Positions 1 through 8,654 are shown, numbered from the stretch's first letter. The stretch: DNA of 64,000 nucleotides from Endosaccharibacter trunci (GCA_024515975.1 JAMSKV010000005.1:124001-188000); one strand, 5' to 3'. The notes: generated by a model from the letters alone, not told the origin. A program made the numbers and translations.

Positions 1-1
1 G

Positions 2-955
2 GCGCGCGCGCAGGGCGAGGCCGAGGCGGCGTCGTTGGCCGAACGCGACCTGCGTGACGCGCTGCGTGCGCCGGAAGCCGCGCGCGATAGCGCGCGCGCC
101 GCGCTGGCGGAAGCGGAACTCGGCGTTCGCACCGCCGAGCACGAACGCTTACGCCTCGCCGCCGCCCTGGACGGCGCCGAACGCGCGCTACCGGACGCGG
201 CGCTGGCCGCCCGCGCCGAAACCGTCGATCATGCGCATACCGACGCCGCCACCGCCTTGACCGCTCTGCTCGCGGCAGCGCCGGAGGGCACGGTGGAACT
301 GGCCGATGCGCGAATCCTGCGGCTGGAACAGGCCGAACGCAATCGTGCGGATGCCCGGACGCGCGAGCGCGAGCGCATCGCCCGGCTGGAGGCACGCATC
401 GCCGCGGAAGAGGGCGCGGGCCTGGACGAGCAGATCGAGCAGGCGGCGCGTCGCGGCGAGACGGCCGCGCGCATCGTCTCGGACAACGAGCGCGAGATCG
501 CGGTTCTGACGCTTCTGCGCGACACGCTGCGCGAGGCCGACCGCGCCGCGCGCGAACGCTTCCTGGCGCCGCTGATCGGGCGCATCTCGCCCTATCTGCG
601 TGCGCTGTTTCCCGGCGCCGACCTGGCGCTCGACGATCGTTTCGCCGTCTCCGGCCTGGTTCGGCCCCAGGGCGGCGCGGAGGCGGAAGCGTTCGGCACC
701 CTGTCGCACGGCACGCGCGAACAGGTGGCGATCCTGGCTCGTCTGGCCTTCGCCGACATGCTCGCCGCGGGCCATCATCCGTCCTTCCTGGTGCTGGATG
801 ACGCGCTCGCTTTCGCCGATGCCGATCGCATGGACCGGATGTTCGACATTCTGCATGAAGCCAGCCGCCGTCTGCAGATTTTGGTTCTGACCTGCCGCCC
901 GGATGTCGCCGCGCGTCTTGGCGGCCACGCCCTGACGCTGGAGCCTGCGCCATGA
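2..955 (+). CDS. SMC/YhaN-like ATPase, C-terminal part (truncated by window edge)
   Basis: Open from the first bases of the window, so the true start lies outside it. Most of what is visible is charged, Ala/Arg/Glu-rich sequence typical of a long coiled coil. The last 120 residues carry the ABC-ATPase C-lobe: a signature-like segment (GTLSHGTREQVAILARLAF), then a Walker B strand (FLVLDDALAFAD) and a D-loop/switch region ending in LVLTCRPD. This layout matches YhaN/RecN/SMC-type DNA repair ATPases, which usually work with an SbcD-like nuclease; such a partner could lie upstream but is not visible. The stop overlaps the next start (ATGA). Family assignment is solid; the YhaN subfamily is inferred. 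Confidence 0.8.
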   Translation, partial: ARAQGEAEAASLAERDLRDALRAPEAARDSARAALAEAELGVRTAEHERLRLAAALDGAERALPDAALAARAETVDHAHTDAATALTALLAAAPEGTVELADARILRLEQAERNRADARTRERERIARLEARIAAEEGAGLDEQIEQAARRGETAARIVSDNEREIAVLTLLRDTLREADRAARERFLAPLIGRISPYLRALFPGADLALDDRFAVSGLVRPQGGAEAEAFGTLSHGTREQVAILARLAFADMLAAGHHPSFLVLDDALAFADADRMDRMFDILHEASRRLQILVLTCRPDVAARLGGHALTLEPAP

Positions 956-1872
956 TGCGCCGTCCGCCGCTTCTGCCGATCTTTCTCGATCTGGACGGGC
1001 GGATCGCGTTTCTGCTCGGCGACGGCGAGGCGGCGGATCGCCGTGCCGCCACGCTCGCCAACTGTGGCGCGACGCTGCGGCGCGAGGCGTCGCGTTTCGA
1101 GCCCGCCATGCTGGACGGATGTGCCATCGCCGTCGGCGCGGAAGCGCCGGACGAGGCTCTGCTGGCGATGACGCGAGAAGCGCGTGCGCGCGGCATCCCG
1201 TTCAACGTGGTGGACCGTCCGGCGCTGTGCGGGTTCTCCACTCCCGCCGTGGTGTCGCGGCCGCCTTTGCAGGTTGCGATCGCATCCGGTGGTGCGGCGC
1301 CGGTTCTGGCGCGCCTGCTGCGCGCGCGGATCGAGACGCTGGTACCGCCCGGGTTCGGCCGCCTGGCCGAACTGGCCGACCGCATGCAGGCGGAAACCAG
1401 GCGGCGATTGCCGGACGTGCTGCGACGCCGCCGCATGCTGGAGCAGGCTTTGTCCGGCCGGCCGGCCTCGCTGATGCTGGACGGGCGCGAGGCGGAGGCG
1501 GAAGCGGCCTATCGCGACGCGCTGGACGCCGCGGAAGCCGGCAGCGTTCTGCCCGAACGCGGCGTGGTGCATCTGATCGAGACCGGCGACGGCGTGCCCG
1601 ACCTGCTGTCGCTGCGCGCGCTTCGCCTGCTGGGCGAGGCGGATGTGATCCTGCACGGGCCGGACGAGTCGGCCGCCATCCTGGAGCTCTGCCGTCGCGA
1701 CGCCGCCCGGCGCGTGGTGGGGGAGGATGCGGTCCCGGCGATGCGCGAACTGGCATCGCGCGGCGTCAAGCTGGTGCGCTTGTCTCCCGTGCCCGGTGAG
1801 GAAGCGTCGCTGCAAGGCGATTTCGATGTGCGGCGCGTTCCTTGCACGCGAATGGCGGCTCCTGGCGATTGA
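952..1872 (+). CDS. Siroheme-synthase-like protein: precorrin-2 dehydrogenase domain plus degenerate methyltransferase remnant
   Basis: Residues 8-130 match the NAD-dependent precorrin-2 dehydrogenase/ferrochelatase half of CysG: a Rossmann turn (GDGEAADRR, 23-31), the conserved NVVD with the catalytic-type Asp at 88, and SGGAAPVLARLLR (112-124). From about 204 the protein starts a uroporphyrinogen-III methyltransferase domain (VVHLIETGDGVPDLLSLRAL), but the SAM-binding GAGPGDP is changed to ETGDGVP and the domain stops after about 75 residues instead of about 240. It therefore probably only oxidises or chelates precorrin-2, with methylation supplied elsewhere. It overlaps the upstream ATPase gene by 4 bases and precedes cyanase by 76 bases. 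Siroheme serves sulfite and nitrite reductases, fitting a nitrogen/sulfur setting. Confidence 0.8.
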   Translation: MMRRPPLLPIFLDLDGRIAFLLGDGEAADRRAATLANCGATLRREASRFEPAMLDGCAIAVGAEAPDEALLAMTREARARGIPFNVVDRPALCGFSTPAVVSRPPLQVAIASGGAAPVLARLLRARIETLVPPGFGRLAELADRMQAETRRRLPDVLRRRRMLEQALSGRPASLMLDGREAEAEAAYRDALDAAEAGSVLPERGVVHLIETGDGVPDLLSLRALRLLGEADVILHGPDESAAILELCRRDAARRVVGEDAVPAMRELASRGVKLVRLSPVPGEEASLQGDFDVRRVPCTRMAAPGD

Positions 1873-1948
1873 CGCCGCCGGGCCGGGCGGCTGAACTCGT
1901 TGCCGATCGCTGACGCCGTTCCCCAACACCGTTCGAGGTGCACTGACC

Positions 1949-2398
1949 ATGAGCCTGCGCGCCGAGCTCACGGAGAAGATCGTTCGCCTGAAGATCGAGC
2001 GCGAGCTGAGCTGGTCCGGGCTTGCCGCCCTGGCGGCCGGCCTCAGCAAGGAATTCGTCACCGCCGGTTTGCTGGGCCAGATGGCCCTGCCGAAAGCGGC
2101 GGCCGAGGCGATCGGCGCCGCGCTCGGTCTGGAGCCGTTCGAGATCAGGCTGTTGCAGGAACCGCCCTATCGCGGATCGCTGCCCACCGCCGTGCCGACC
2201 GATCCGCTGATCTATCGCTTCTACGAGCTGGTGTCGGTCTACGGCACCACCTTCAAGGCGCTGATCCATGAGGAATTCGGCGACGGCATCATGAGCGCGA
2301 TCGATTTCCGCATGGATCTGCAACGCGAGCCGGACCCGAACGGCGACCGCGTGGCGATCACCATGAGCGGCAAGTTCCTGCCCTACCGTTCATACTGA
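1949..2398 (+). CDS. cynS: Cyanate hydratase (cyanase)
   Basis: Cytosolic enzyme converting cyanate and bicarbonate to ammonia and CO2. At 149 residues it has the usual length: an N-terminal helical, helix-turn-helix-like domain (1-75) and the C-terminal catalytic domain. The catalytic residues are present as Arg90 and Glu93 (in YRFYE) and Ser116 (in GDGIMSAIDF), and the C-terminus GKFLPY is typical of the family. No cynT carbonic anhydrase or cynR regulator is adjacent. It follows the siroheme-synthase-like gene on the same strand, so both may serve inorganic nitrogen use; co-transcription is inferred from spacing only. Confidence 0.97.
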   Translation: MSLRAELTEKIVRLKIERELSWSGLAALAAGLSKEFVTAGLLGQMALPKAAAEAIGAALGLEPFEIRLLQEPPYRGSLPTAVPTDPLIYRFYELVSVYGTTFKALIHEEFGDGIMSAIDFRMDLQREPDPNGDRVAITMSGKFLPYRSY

Positions 2399-2413
2399 AA
2401 GAAGGTTCAAACG

Positions 2414-3034
2414 ATGTCCTCCTCCCGTTCCAACGCGTTTCGCGCCGGCGCCGCCGCGCTTCTGGCCGCCGGGCTCGCCGTGCCGGCCCTGACGCCCGCC
2501 ATGGCGCAGACCGCGTCCGGCAGCTACACGCTCACCAAGATCACCTTCCAGGGCAACAGCCAGGTTCCGACCGACGAGCTGATGTCCGCCCTGCCGTACA
2601 AGGTGGGCGACAAGGTCGATCACGCGGCCCTGCAGGAGGACGCCAACGCGGTCGGTGCCGTCTACCAGAAGCACAATGTCGGCGCCGGCATCACCCAGAA
2701 GATGACCTCGCTGCACAACAAGGCGCAGCTCACCTACGTCATCGACGAGAAGCCGCCGGTCGCGCCGACCGTGGTGCATGTGGGCATCACCGCCGACACG
2801 GTGAACGTGACCGGCAACAAGAAGATCTCCACCGCGCAGATCCTCGCCGCCTCGGGCATCAAGCCGGGCGATACCGTCACCAACGAGAAGATCCAGGCCG
2901 CGCAGACCGCGATCCAGGGCCTCTACAAAAAGGCCAATATCGGCGCGAGCATCAGCACCGACTGGACCAACGCCGCCCAGCCGCAGCACATCAATCTCGT
3001 GTTCAAGATCACCGAGAAGGACGACGACAACTAA
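2414..3034 (+). CDS. Secreted protein made of two POTRA-like repeats, no barrel
   Basis: 206 residues. A classical signal peptide (hydrophobic AAALLAAGLAVPALTPAMA, cleavage near 32) is followed by two related segments of about 75 residues. Each begins with a strand and a GN motif (ITFQGNSQVPTDELMSAL; VNVTGNKKISTAQILAASG), then KxGD and a helix ending near a YKKANIG/YQKHNVG motif. This is the POTRA pattern of BamA, TamA and FhaC, in which a GxxxI/V-stepped beta-alpha-alpha-beta-beta unit binds partner proteins. Unlike those families the protein ends after the repeats, with an acidic tail. It is probably a periplasmic scaffold or assembly factor. The AGAAGG ribosome site 8 bases upstream supports the start. 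Confidence 0.75.
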   Translation: MSSSRSNAFRAGAAALLAAGLAVPALTPAMAQTASGSYTLTKITFQGNSQVPTDELMSALPYKVGDKVDHAALQEDANAVGAVYQKHNVGAGITQKMTSLHNKAQLTYVIDEKPPVAPTVVHVGITADTVNVTGNKKISTAQILAASGIKPGDTVTNEKIQAAQTAIQGLYKKANIGASISTDWTNAAQPQHINLVFKITEKDDDN

Positions 3035-3051
3035 ACGCCGCTTCGTTTTTC

Positions 3052-3079
3052 CGCCGCCCGGCCATAGCGTCGGGCGGCG
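3052..3079. terminator. GC-rich hairpin between convergent genes
   Basis: A 9-bp arm CGCCGCCCG pairs with CGGGCGGCG across a 10-base loop, between the ends of the POTRA gene and the convergent TetR gene. There is no U-run after the stem on either strand, so strength as an intrinsic terminator is doubtful. Confidence 0.5.
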
Positions 3080-3094
3080 CCTGGCGACGTCGCC

Positions 3095-3688
3095 TCAGCC
3101 CCCATCCCAGCCGTAACCGTTCAGCAGCGCCCGCGCCATGTCGCGCGCATGGCCCGCCAGGGCCGCATCCGCCAGATCGCCGGCGGTCCAGAACGACAAT
3201 ACGCCGCGAAACCCGAATGCCAGCAGCGGCGGCAAGTCGCGCACCGCCCGCTCCGGCGCGCCGAGCCCGTCCGCATCCGCCACGGCCAGCCGCCAGAACG
3301 CGGCCGAACGCGTCCAGACGCCGCCCGGCCCCGGCGCGCCCAGCCAGCCCATCACCGCCCGGTTCACCGCCGGCTCTTCCAGCATCACCGCGGCCGCGAT
3401 CTCCGTGGCGGCCAGCACCCGAGACGCGGCGTCGCCGGGAGGCGGCGCAGCCCGCAAGCGCGCCTCCATGGTGTCGATCCGCCGGTCCGACAAGGCGCGC
3501 ATGATCGCCGCCTTGCTGCCGAACTGGTTGAACGGCGTTGCGAAGCTCACCCTCGCCTCCGTGGCGAGATCGCGCATGGAGAATTCGGCCCGCTCCTGCC
3601 GCAGCAGCCGTTCCGCCGCCTCCACCACGGCCTGACGCAGAGCATCGCCTCTTGGCCGGGGGGCGGACACGGTCTTGTTGCTGCTCAT
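3095..3688 (-). CDS. TetR-family transcriptional regulator
   Basis: 197 residues. The N-terminal helix-turn-helix spans about residues 15-60, with the typical TetR recognition region FSMRDLATEARVSFATPFNQF followed by KAAIMRAL. The C-terminal ligand/dimer domain is Ala-rich and not assignable. The gene is transcribed away from the neighbouring SDR gene, and the 48-base gap holds a perfect palindrome, so it most likely represses itself and the SDR gene. The inducer is unknown. Confidence 0.9.
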   Translation of the reverse strand: MSSNKTVSAPRPRGDALRQAVVEAAERLLRQERAEFSMRDLATEARVSFATPFNQFGSKAAIMRALSDRRIDTMEARLRAAPPPGDAASRVLAATEIAAAVMLEEPAVNRAVMGWLGAPGPGGVWTRSAAFWRLAVADADGLGAPERAVRDLPPLLAFGFRGVLSFWTAGDLADAALAGHARDMARALLNGYGWDGG

Positions 3689-3695
3689 GGCATAT

Positions 3696-3711
3696 CTATA
3701 TCATGATATAG
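3696..3711. promoter_or_regulatory. Perfect 16-bp palindrome, probable TetR operator
   Basis: CTATATCATGATATAG is identical to its reverse complement. It sits 8 bases from the TetR start codon and 26 bases from the SDR start, in an AT-rich gap within a high-GC region. Position and symmetry fit binding by the adjacent regulator; binding itself is inferred. Confidence 0.75.
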
Positions 3712-3736
3712 TTCTGACGATGGGAGCGATGGTGCC

Positions 3737-4579
3737 ATGAGCAACGAAACCGCGAAAACCTTCCTGATCACCGGCGTCAGCTCCGGTCTGGGGCGCGCCT
3801 TCGCCGATGCCGCTCTCGCCGCCGGGCATCGCGTGGTGGGCACCGTGCGGCATCGGGAGGATGCGGACGCCTTTGCTGGTCGTTCCGGCCAGGCCCGGGC
3901 CGTGCGGCTGGACGTGACCGATTACGACGCCGTCCCGGCCGCAATCGCCGAGGCGGAGCGCCTGGCCGGGCCGATCGACGTTCTGGTGAACAATGCCGGC
4001 TACGGGCACGAGGGCGTGCTGGAGGAATCCTCGCTGGACGATCTGCAGAAGCAGTTCGCCGCCAACCTGTTCGGTCCCGTCGCGGTGATGAAGGCGGTGC
4101 TGCCCGGCATGCGCGCGCGGCGGCGCGGCCATATCGTCAACGTCACCTCCATGGGCGGCTTCATCACCATGCCCGGGATCGCGTTCTATTGCGGCAGCAA
4201 GTTCGCGCTGGAAGGCGTATCGGAGGCGCTGGGCAAGGAGGTCGCCGGCTTCGGCATCCGGGTGACGACGCTGGCGCCCGGCCAGTTCCGCACCGACTGG
4301 GCCGGGCGCTCCATGCGGCGCACCGAACGCTCGATCGCCGATTACGACGCGGTGATGGATCCGGTGCGCGCGGCGCGGCAGGCCAAAAGCGGATATCAGC
4401 CGGGCGATCCGGCGCGGGCGGCGCAGGCGCTGCTCGCGCTGGTCGGTTCGGACGATCCGCCCGCGCGTCTGCTGCTGGGCGAGGATGCGCTGGCGCTCGT
4501 GACCGGAAAGCTGGACGCGATGCGGCGCGAAATCGACGCCTGGGCGCCGCTGTCCCGCTCCACCGCGTTTTCCGACTGA
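3737..4579 (+). CDS. Short-chain dehydrogenase/reductase
   Basis: 280 residues. The Rossmann nucleotide-binding motif TGVSSGLGRAF lies near the N-terminus, NNAGYGHEG is the structural NNAG, and the catalytic Ser and YxxxK appear as NVTSMGG...FYCGSKFALEG. The C-terminal extension with a FRTDWAGRSM stretch is typical of the oxidoreductase group often annotated as SDR family oxidoreductase or retinol-dehydrogenase-like. Substrate is not predictable. It is divergent from the TetR gene and probably under its control through the shared palindrome, suggesting a role in handling a small lipophilic or toxic compound. Confidence 0.92.
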   Translation: MSNETAKTFLITGVSSGLGRAFADAALAAGHRVVGTVRHREDADAFAGRSGQARAVRLDVTDYDAVPAAIAEAERLAGPIDVLVNNAGYGHEGVLEESSLDDLQKQFAANLFGPVAVMKAVLPGMRARRRGHIVNVTSMGGFITMPGIAFYCGSKFALEGVSEALGKEVAGFGIRVTTLAPGQFRTDWAGRSMRRTERSIADYDAVMDPVRAARQAKSGYQPGDPARAAQALLALVGSDDPPARLLLGEDALALVTGKLDAMRREIDAWAPLSRSTAFSD

Positions 4580-4620
4580 AAGGAAGACGGGGTTCGGCTC
4601 GCGACCGGCCCCGGTTCGCT

Positions 4621-4728
4621 CAGCCCACACGCGTGCGCGACGATGGCTGCGCGACGCGCTGCGTGGGCCGCCGGGGGAGGGCGGTGCGGAAGCCGGCCGG
4701 ATCCGCACCTCGTCTTCCTCCGCGCCCG
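4621..4728. repeat. Dispersed repeat, copy 1 (shorter)
   Basis: About 108 bases that match 8743-8911 in the same orientation. Shared blocks include CAGCC at the left end, GCTGCGCGACGCGCTGCGTG, and GAGGGCGG-GCGGAAGCCGGC followed by CGCACCTCGTC-TCCTCCGCGCCCG at the right end. Copy 2 has about 60 extra bases in the middle. Read on the minus strand this copy is open and would encode EDEVRIRPASAPPSPGG, close to the helicase tail encoded by copy 2. Confidence 0.8.
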
Positions 4729-5288
4729 CGAGGGGCTCAAGTCTTTCGGTAAAAAACGTCGATGAAGCGGCCCGGATAGCCGCCGACTTGGCCGCACTCT
4801 TCGTTCAACTGGCCGTATCCGCCTCCGGCCAGACAACCGAACAGATCTATGGCGAAATTGGCGGCGTCGGCTGGCCGTGATTTGAATTCACGCCCGCCGG
4901 ACTTGGCATGTCGAGACATCCGGTCGATACCGCCGCAGGAAGCGATCGATCGGTGTTAAAACTGAAACGAATCCGATCAAGCGCGCGTGATCGCCATCGG
5001 CCGTCGCAGTGGCATCCGCAGTATTTGCGCGGTCTTCAAGCGCCCACCTGCGACAATGACCGCCGATGCTGCTTGCCTAGCAACAGTTTGACGCCTAGCG
5101 TTGCGATGTCGACAGCAATGGTCGTGTCTGGGGGTCTACACCATCCAATCCCTGACGAAGCGCGCCAAGGTGCTTCATAGCCGGAAAAGACGACAGGTCC
5201 GTATTCTTCGCCGCGTGATGAACGACGCGCCGATGCCAAGAATTCGGAAGACTGTTGCTGGCGGCTCAATAAAAAGGAAACGTCCAAT
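4729..5288. other. Intergenic stretch upstream of the GH3 gene
   Basis: I see no convincing gene here. Base composition is lower in GC than the surroundings, especially from about 4900, which suggests acquired DNA. A short hairpin (CGTGA-TTTGAAT-TCACG, 4876-4892) resembles a tRNA T-arm but has no other tRNA parts. The last bases hold the AAAAGGAAA ribosome site of the glycosidase. Confidence 0.5.
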
Positions 5289-8210
5289 ATGTATCGCAAT
5301 CATGGCGGCGAAGACGCTGCGCGCCTCGATGGCGTATTGAGACCAGAAAGAAACGGTCGCACTGACTGGAGAAAACGAGCGTTCCGTTGGTCCGGCGTCG
5401 CCCTGCCGGCCCTGCTCGTCGGTTTGGTCCCGCTCCATGCGGCCATGGCCGGTCCAATCGGCAATCCTGCCGCCTGTCCCTGGCTCAATCCGGGATTGTC
5501 GGTCGGCGCGCGCGTCGACATGCTGCTCGCGCACATGACCGTCGCCGACGAGATCGCGCTCGTCCAGGGCAATGGCAGCAACGAGCCCTATGTGTTCTAC
5601 ACTGCCCCCAACCCGAAACTATGCCTGCCCGGCATCGGCTACGAGGATGGTCCCGCCGGCGCCGCAGACGGGCTGACGAACGTAACGCAGTTTCCCGCCG
5701 GTATCGCGCTCGCCGCGACATTTTCCAAAACCGATGCGCTGATCTACGGCATCACGCTCGGCGCGGAACAGTCCGCCAAGGGGTCTGGCGCGGATCTCGG
5801 TCCAACCGTCAATATTGATCGGGACCCGCGCTGGGGCCGCACCTTCGAAAGCCTGTCGGAGGATCCGGCCCTGACTGCCGGGATCGGCGCCGCCGAGATC
5901 GAGGGCATCCAGAGCCAGCGCGTCATGGCGCAGGTCAAGCATTTCGATGCCTACAACCAGGAAACCAATCGCAACACGCAGGCGGAAGACGATATCGTTT
6001 CCGAACGCACCCTGCACGAGATCTACCAGCTTGCCTTCCGGGCGGCGATCAACGATGCCGGCGCGGGATCGCTGATGTGCGCATACTCCTCGGTGAACGG
6101 CTTCTATTCCTGCGAGAGCCGCTCGTTGCTGACAGGCGTTTTGCGAAACGAGCTCAATTTCAAAGGGCTCGTGATGTCGGATTATGGCGCGGTGCACGAT
6201 CTCAGCGCCGCGACGGCCGGCACTGATTCCGAACAGCCGGAGAACACCTATTTCGGCGCTCCGCTCCAGGCCGCTGTGGAGAACGGCCCGATCTCCCGGG
6301 CCGTGTTGAATGCGCAAGTCGAGCCGATCCTCTATGAGATGTTCCGCTTCAATTTCTTCAACGACCCGCCGCAGGGCACGACATCGGCCATCGCCACGAC
6401 GCCCGATCATGTCGCCACCAGCAACGCGCTGGCGGAGGCGGGCAGCGTGCTGCTGAAGAATCGCAACGCCTTGCTGCCCCTCAAGCCAGGCGCGGACATC
6501 GTCGTCATCGGGCCTGCCGCCTCGGCGCAGGTCACCAGCAGCGGCGGCGGCAGCGCCCATGTTCTGCCCGGTCCCGTCGTCTCGCCCCTCCAGGGCATCC
6601 AGGCCGCATCCACGGGCAGCATCGCCTATCAGCAGGGACTGCCGACGGATGCGCAGCTGACGCCGATCCCGTCCGCCGATCTGTCCACGCCGTACGCCCC
6701 CACCAATTACGGCGGCTCCTACAGCGCGACCCTGACCCCGACGGAAAGCGGCCTCTACATCATCGGCTTCAACAATCCCGGCAGCTACAACGTCGCCTCG
6801 CTGACCATCAACGGCACGACCATCATCAACAATCCCGGCACGCCGCCAGTCTCTACCTACTCCGCCGCGATCCAGCTCGTCGCAGGCCGGAAATACAGCC
6901 TGACGCTCGGCGGCGCCGGCCCGACCAGCAGCCTCGTATGGGCGACGCCGTCGACGCTGCAGAGCTATGTCGCCCCCGCCGTGGCGGCCGCGCGCGCCGC
7001 GAAAACGGCCGTCGTCGTGGTTGCCGACGACACCGAGTCGGAAGCAGCCGACCGCCCGAACCTGTCGCTGCCCTCGGCGCAGGATGCGCTGATCCAGGCC
7101 GTGGAGGCGGTCAATCCGCGCACCGTCGTCGTGGTCCAGGCCGGGGCGCCGATTACCATGCCCTGGCTGGACGGCGTCGGCGCCGTGCTCGACACCTGGT
7201 ATCCCGGCCAAACCGGCGGCACCGCGCTGGCCGATCTTCTGTATGGCAAGACCAATCCGGGCGGACACCTGCCGATCACCTTCCCGACCAGCCTGAGCGC
7301 GATCCCGACCGCGTCGCCAGCCCAGTTCCCCGGGCAGAACAACACGGTGGAGTATTCCGAAGGGCTGCTGGTGGGCTATCGCTGGTACGACCAGAACAAG
7401 GTCAAGCCGCTGTTCCCGTTCGGCTACGGCCTGTCCTACACCTCGTTCAAGTATAGCGACCTGAGGGTCGAGTCCGGAACGGTGGACGGTGTCACGCCGG
7501 TACATGTCAGCGCGACCGTGACGAATACCGGCAAGGTCGCCGGCAGCGACGCGGCCCAGCTCTATCTCGGGTATCCCTCCGCCGCCGGCGAACCGCCGCG
7601 CAAGCTGGTCGATTTCCAGCGCGTGACCCTGGCGCCGGGCGAGTCGAAGCGCCTGAGCTTCACCATCCGTCCCAGCGACGAGTGGTGGTGGAACGGCAAT
7701 GGCTGGGATGAGACCACAGGCACCTACAAGGTATGGGTGGGCGACAGCTCCGCTCTCGCCGATCTCCCCCTGACGGGAAGCTACGCGATGGATCGCGGGA
7801 TCGGCCATCGCCGGGTCAGCGTGTCCGCGCCGCGCACCTTTACCGCCGGGGCCTCCGACACCGCGGTGGTCACCCTCAGCGCCGACGGCGACCAGACGCT
7901 GGCCGGCGTCGATCTCTCGCTGGCCGCCCCGGATGGATGGCGGGTGCAGCCGACCACGGCCACACACTTCACCAACGTGCCGGCAGGACAGAGGCTGAGC
8001 GTCGCGTTTCGGCTGACCCCGCCGGCAGGGGCGGTCACGCGCGACGTCACGCTGTTCGGCACCGCCGATTTCGCCTCGAATGGCTGCTACAGGGTCATCG
8101 ACGCGCAGACGACCGGCCCGGCGCAACTGGCCAGGGACGCGGCACTCGGCCGGGAGGGCTGCAAGCCGGCGGCCCGACATGGTGGCGTGCAGGCCCGCCT
8201 GCTCAAATAG
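5289..8210 (+). CDS. Exported glycoside hydrolase family 3 enzyme (beta-glucosidase/xylosidase type)
   Basis: 973 residues. The N-terminus holds an extended signal peptide (basic WRKR, then a hydrophobic run ending HAAMA near residue 55). The GH3 N-domain contains EDGPAGAADG, the GPTVNIDRDPRWGRTFES block, VKHFDAYNQE and the nucleophile Asp298 in GLVMSDYGAVHD. The GH3 C-domain follows (GSVLLKNRNALLPL, YPGQTGGTALADLLYG), interrupted near residues 470-570 by a beta-rich PA14-like insert. A fibronectin-III-like domain (HVSATVTNTGKVAGSDAAQLYL) and an extra C-terminal beta domain of about 140 residues complete it. It probably releases sugar from plant or microbial glycans in the periplasm or outside. 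It lies between direct repeats and next to a transposase remnant, suggesting acquisition. Confidence 0.93.
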   Translation: MYRNHGGEDAARLDGVLRPERNGRTDWRKRAFRWSGVALPALLVGLVPLHAAMAGPIGNPAACPWLNPGLSVGARVDMLLAHMTVADEIALVQGNGSNEPYVFYTAPNPKLCLPGIGYEDGPAGAADGLTNVTQFPAGIALAATFSKTDALIYGITLGAEQSAKGSGADLGPTVNIDRDPRWGRTFESLSEDPALTAGIGAAEIEGIQSQRVMAQVKHFDAYNQETNRNTQAEDDIVSERTLHEIYQLAFRAAINDAGAGSLMCAYSSVNGFYSCESRSLLTGVLRNELNFKGLVMSDYGAVHDLSAATAGTDSEQPENTYFGAPLQAAVENGPISRAVLNAQVEPILYEMFRFNFFNDPPQGTTSAIATTPDHVATSNALAEAGSVLLKNRNALLPLKPGADIVVIGPAASAQVTSSGGGSAHVLPGPVVSPLQGIQAASTGSIAYQQGLPTDAQLTPIPSADLSTPYAPTNYGGSYSATLTPTESGLYIIGFNNPGSYNVASLTINGTTIINNPGTPPVSTYSAAIQLVAGRKYSLTLGGAGPTSSLVWATPSTLQSYVAPAVAAARAAKTAVVVVADDTESEAADRPNLSLPSAQDALIQAVEAVNPRTVVVVQAGAPITMPWLDGVGAVLDTWYPGQTGGTALADLLYGKTNPGGHLPITFPTSLSAIPTASPAQFPGQNNTVEYSEGLLVGYRWYDQNKVKPLFPFGYGLSYTSFKYSDLRVESGTVDGVTPVHVSATVTNTGKVAGSDAAQLYLGYPSAAGEPPRKLVDFQRVTLAPGESKRLSFTIRPSDEWWWNGNGWDETTGTYKVWVGDSSALADLPLTGSYAMDRGIGHRRVSVSAPRTFTAGASDTAVVTLSADGDQTLAGVDLSLAAPDGWRVQPTTATHFTNVPAGQRLSVAFRLTPPAGAVTRDVTLFGTADFASNGCYRVIDAQTTGPAQLARDAALGREGCKPAARHGGVQARLLK

Positions 8211-8379
8211 CGGCTGGGCGACGGCGCGGATCGTGCGGTGGGCTTGGGCTCGCCGCACGATCTCGTCATGGCGGCGCCACGCGCCACGCCGTTGGCATCA
8301 TTCGCGATCAGTTTGCCTGGCCGGACGCAATTCCGGTCCTGCGGCGCAACCCGATTCGATATCGGCGACAGAAGCACCC
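8211..8379. other. Unassigned stretch between GH3 gene and transposase remnant
   Basis: No gene can be supported. It may contain further decayed transposase sequence, but I could not match any segment with confidence. Confidence 0.4.
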
Positions 8380-8628
8380 TGGGCGCTACCGACGGTCTCC
8401 ACCGAAGCAACGAGCGTGTTCCCGCCGCACTTCGCAGCAGCGCCGGCATCGGACGAGCACGCGGGAATGGTGCTGGACCCGCCTTGATGGCACGGCGCTC
8501 GGCCCCTGCGTATTCCTGACAACGTGTCGCTGGTGCCGTTGCCGCCTCACGCGCGGGAGCTAAGCCCCGTCGAGCGCGTGCGGCTGTTCTTGTACGAGCG
8601 ATTCCTGTCGCATCACTCAATGGTATAA
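8380..8628 (+). pseudogene. IS630-family transposase, C-terminal remnant
   Basis: The frame reads TVSTEATSVF...DEHAGMVLD, then an in-frame TGA at 8485-8487, then WHGARPLRIPDNVSLVPLPP and SPVERVRLFLYERFLSH before a TAA at 8626. This aligns with the DDE-domain C-terminus of IS630 transposases, whose pattern is ...VLDGAGWH...PDN(I/V)xLLPLPPYSPELNPVE. The second catalytic Asp is present in MVLD. In the final-Glu region the usual PELNPVE has become RELSPVE. The N-terminal two thirds and the terminal repeats are missing or unrecognisable, so the element is dead. Confidence 0.85.
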
Positions 8629-8654
8629 GCGAAGAAAGAAGCCGAGAGGCTCGG

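Noticed and set aside
4876-4892. T-arm-like hairpin CGTGA-TTTGAAT-TCACG, possible tRNA fragment or attachment site
   Set aside because: No acceptor, D or anticodon arm and no CCA can be built around it, and no integrase is nearby. A 60-residue frame across it (4737-4919, minus) has no support either.
5619-8258. 879-residue antisense frame over the GH3 gene
   Set aside because: It is the mirror of a real, motif-complete gene in high-GC DNA and has no domains of its own.
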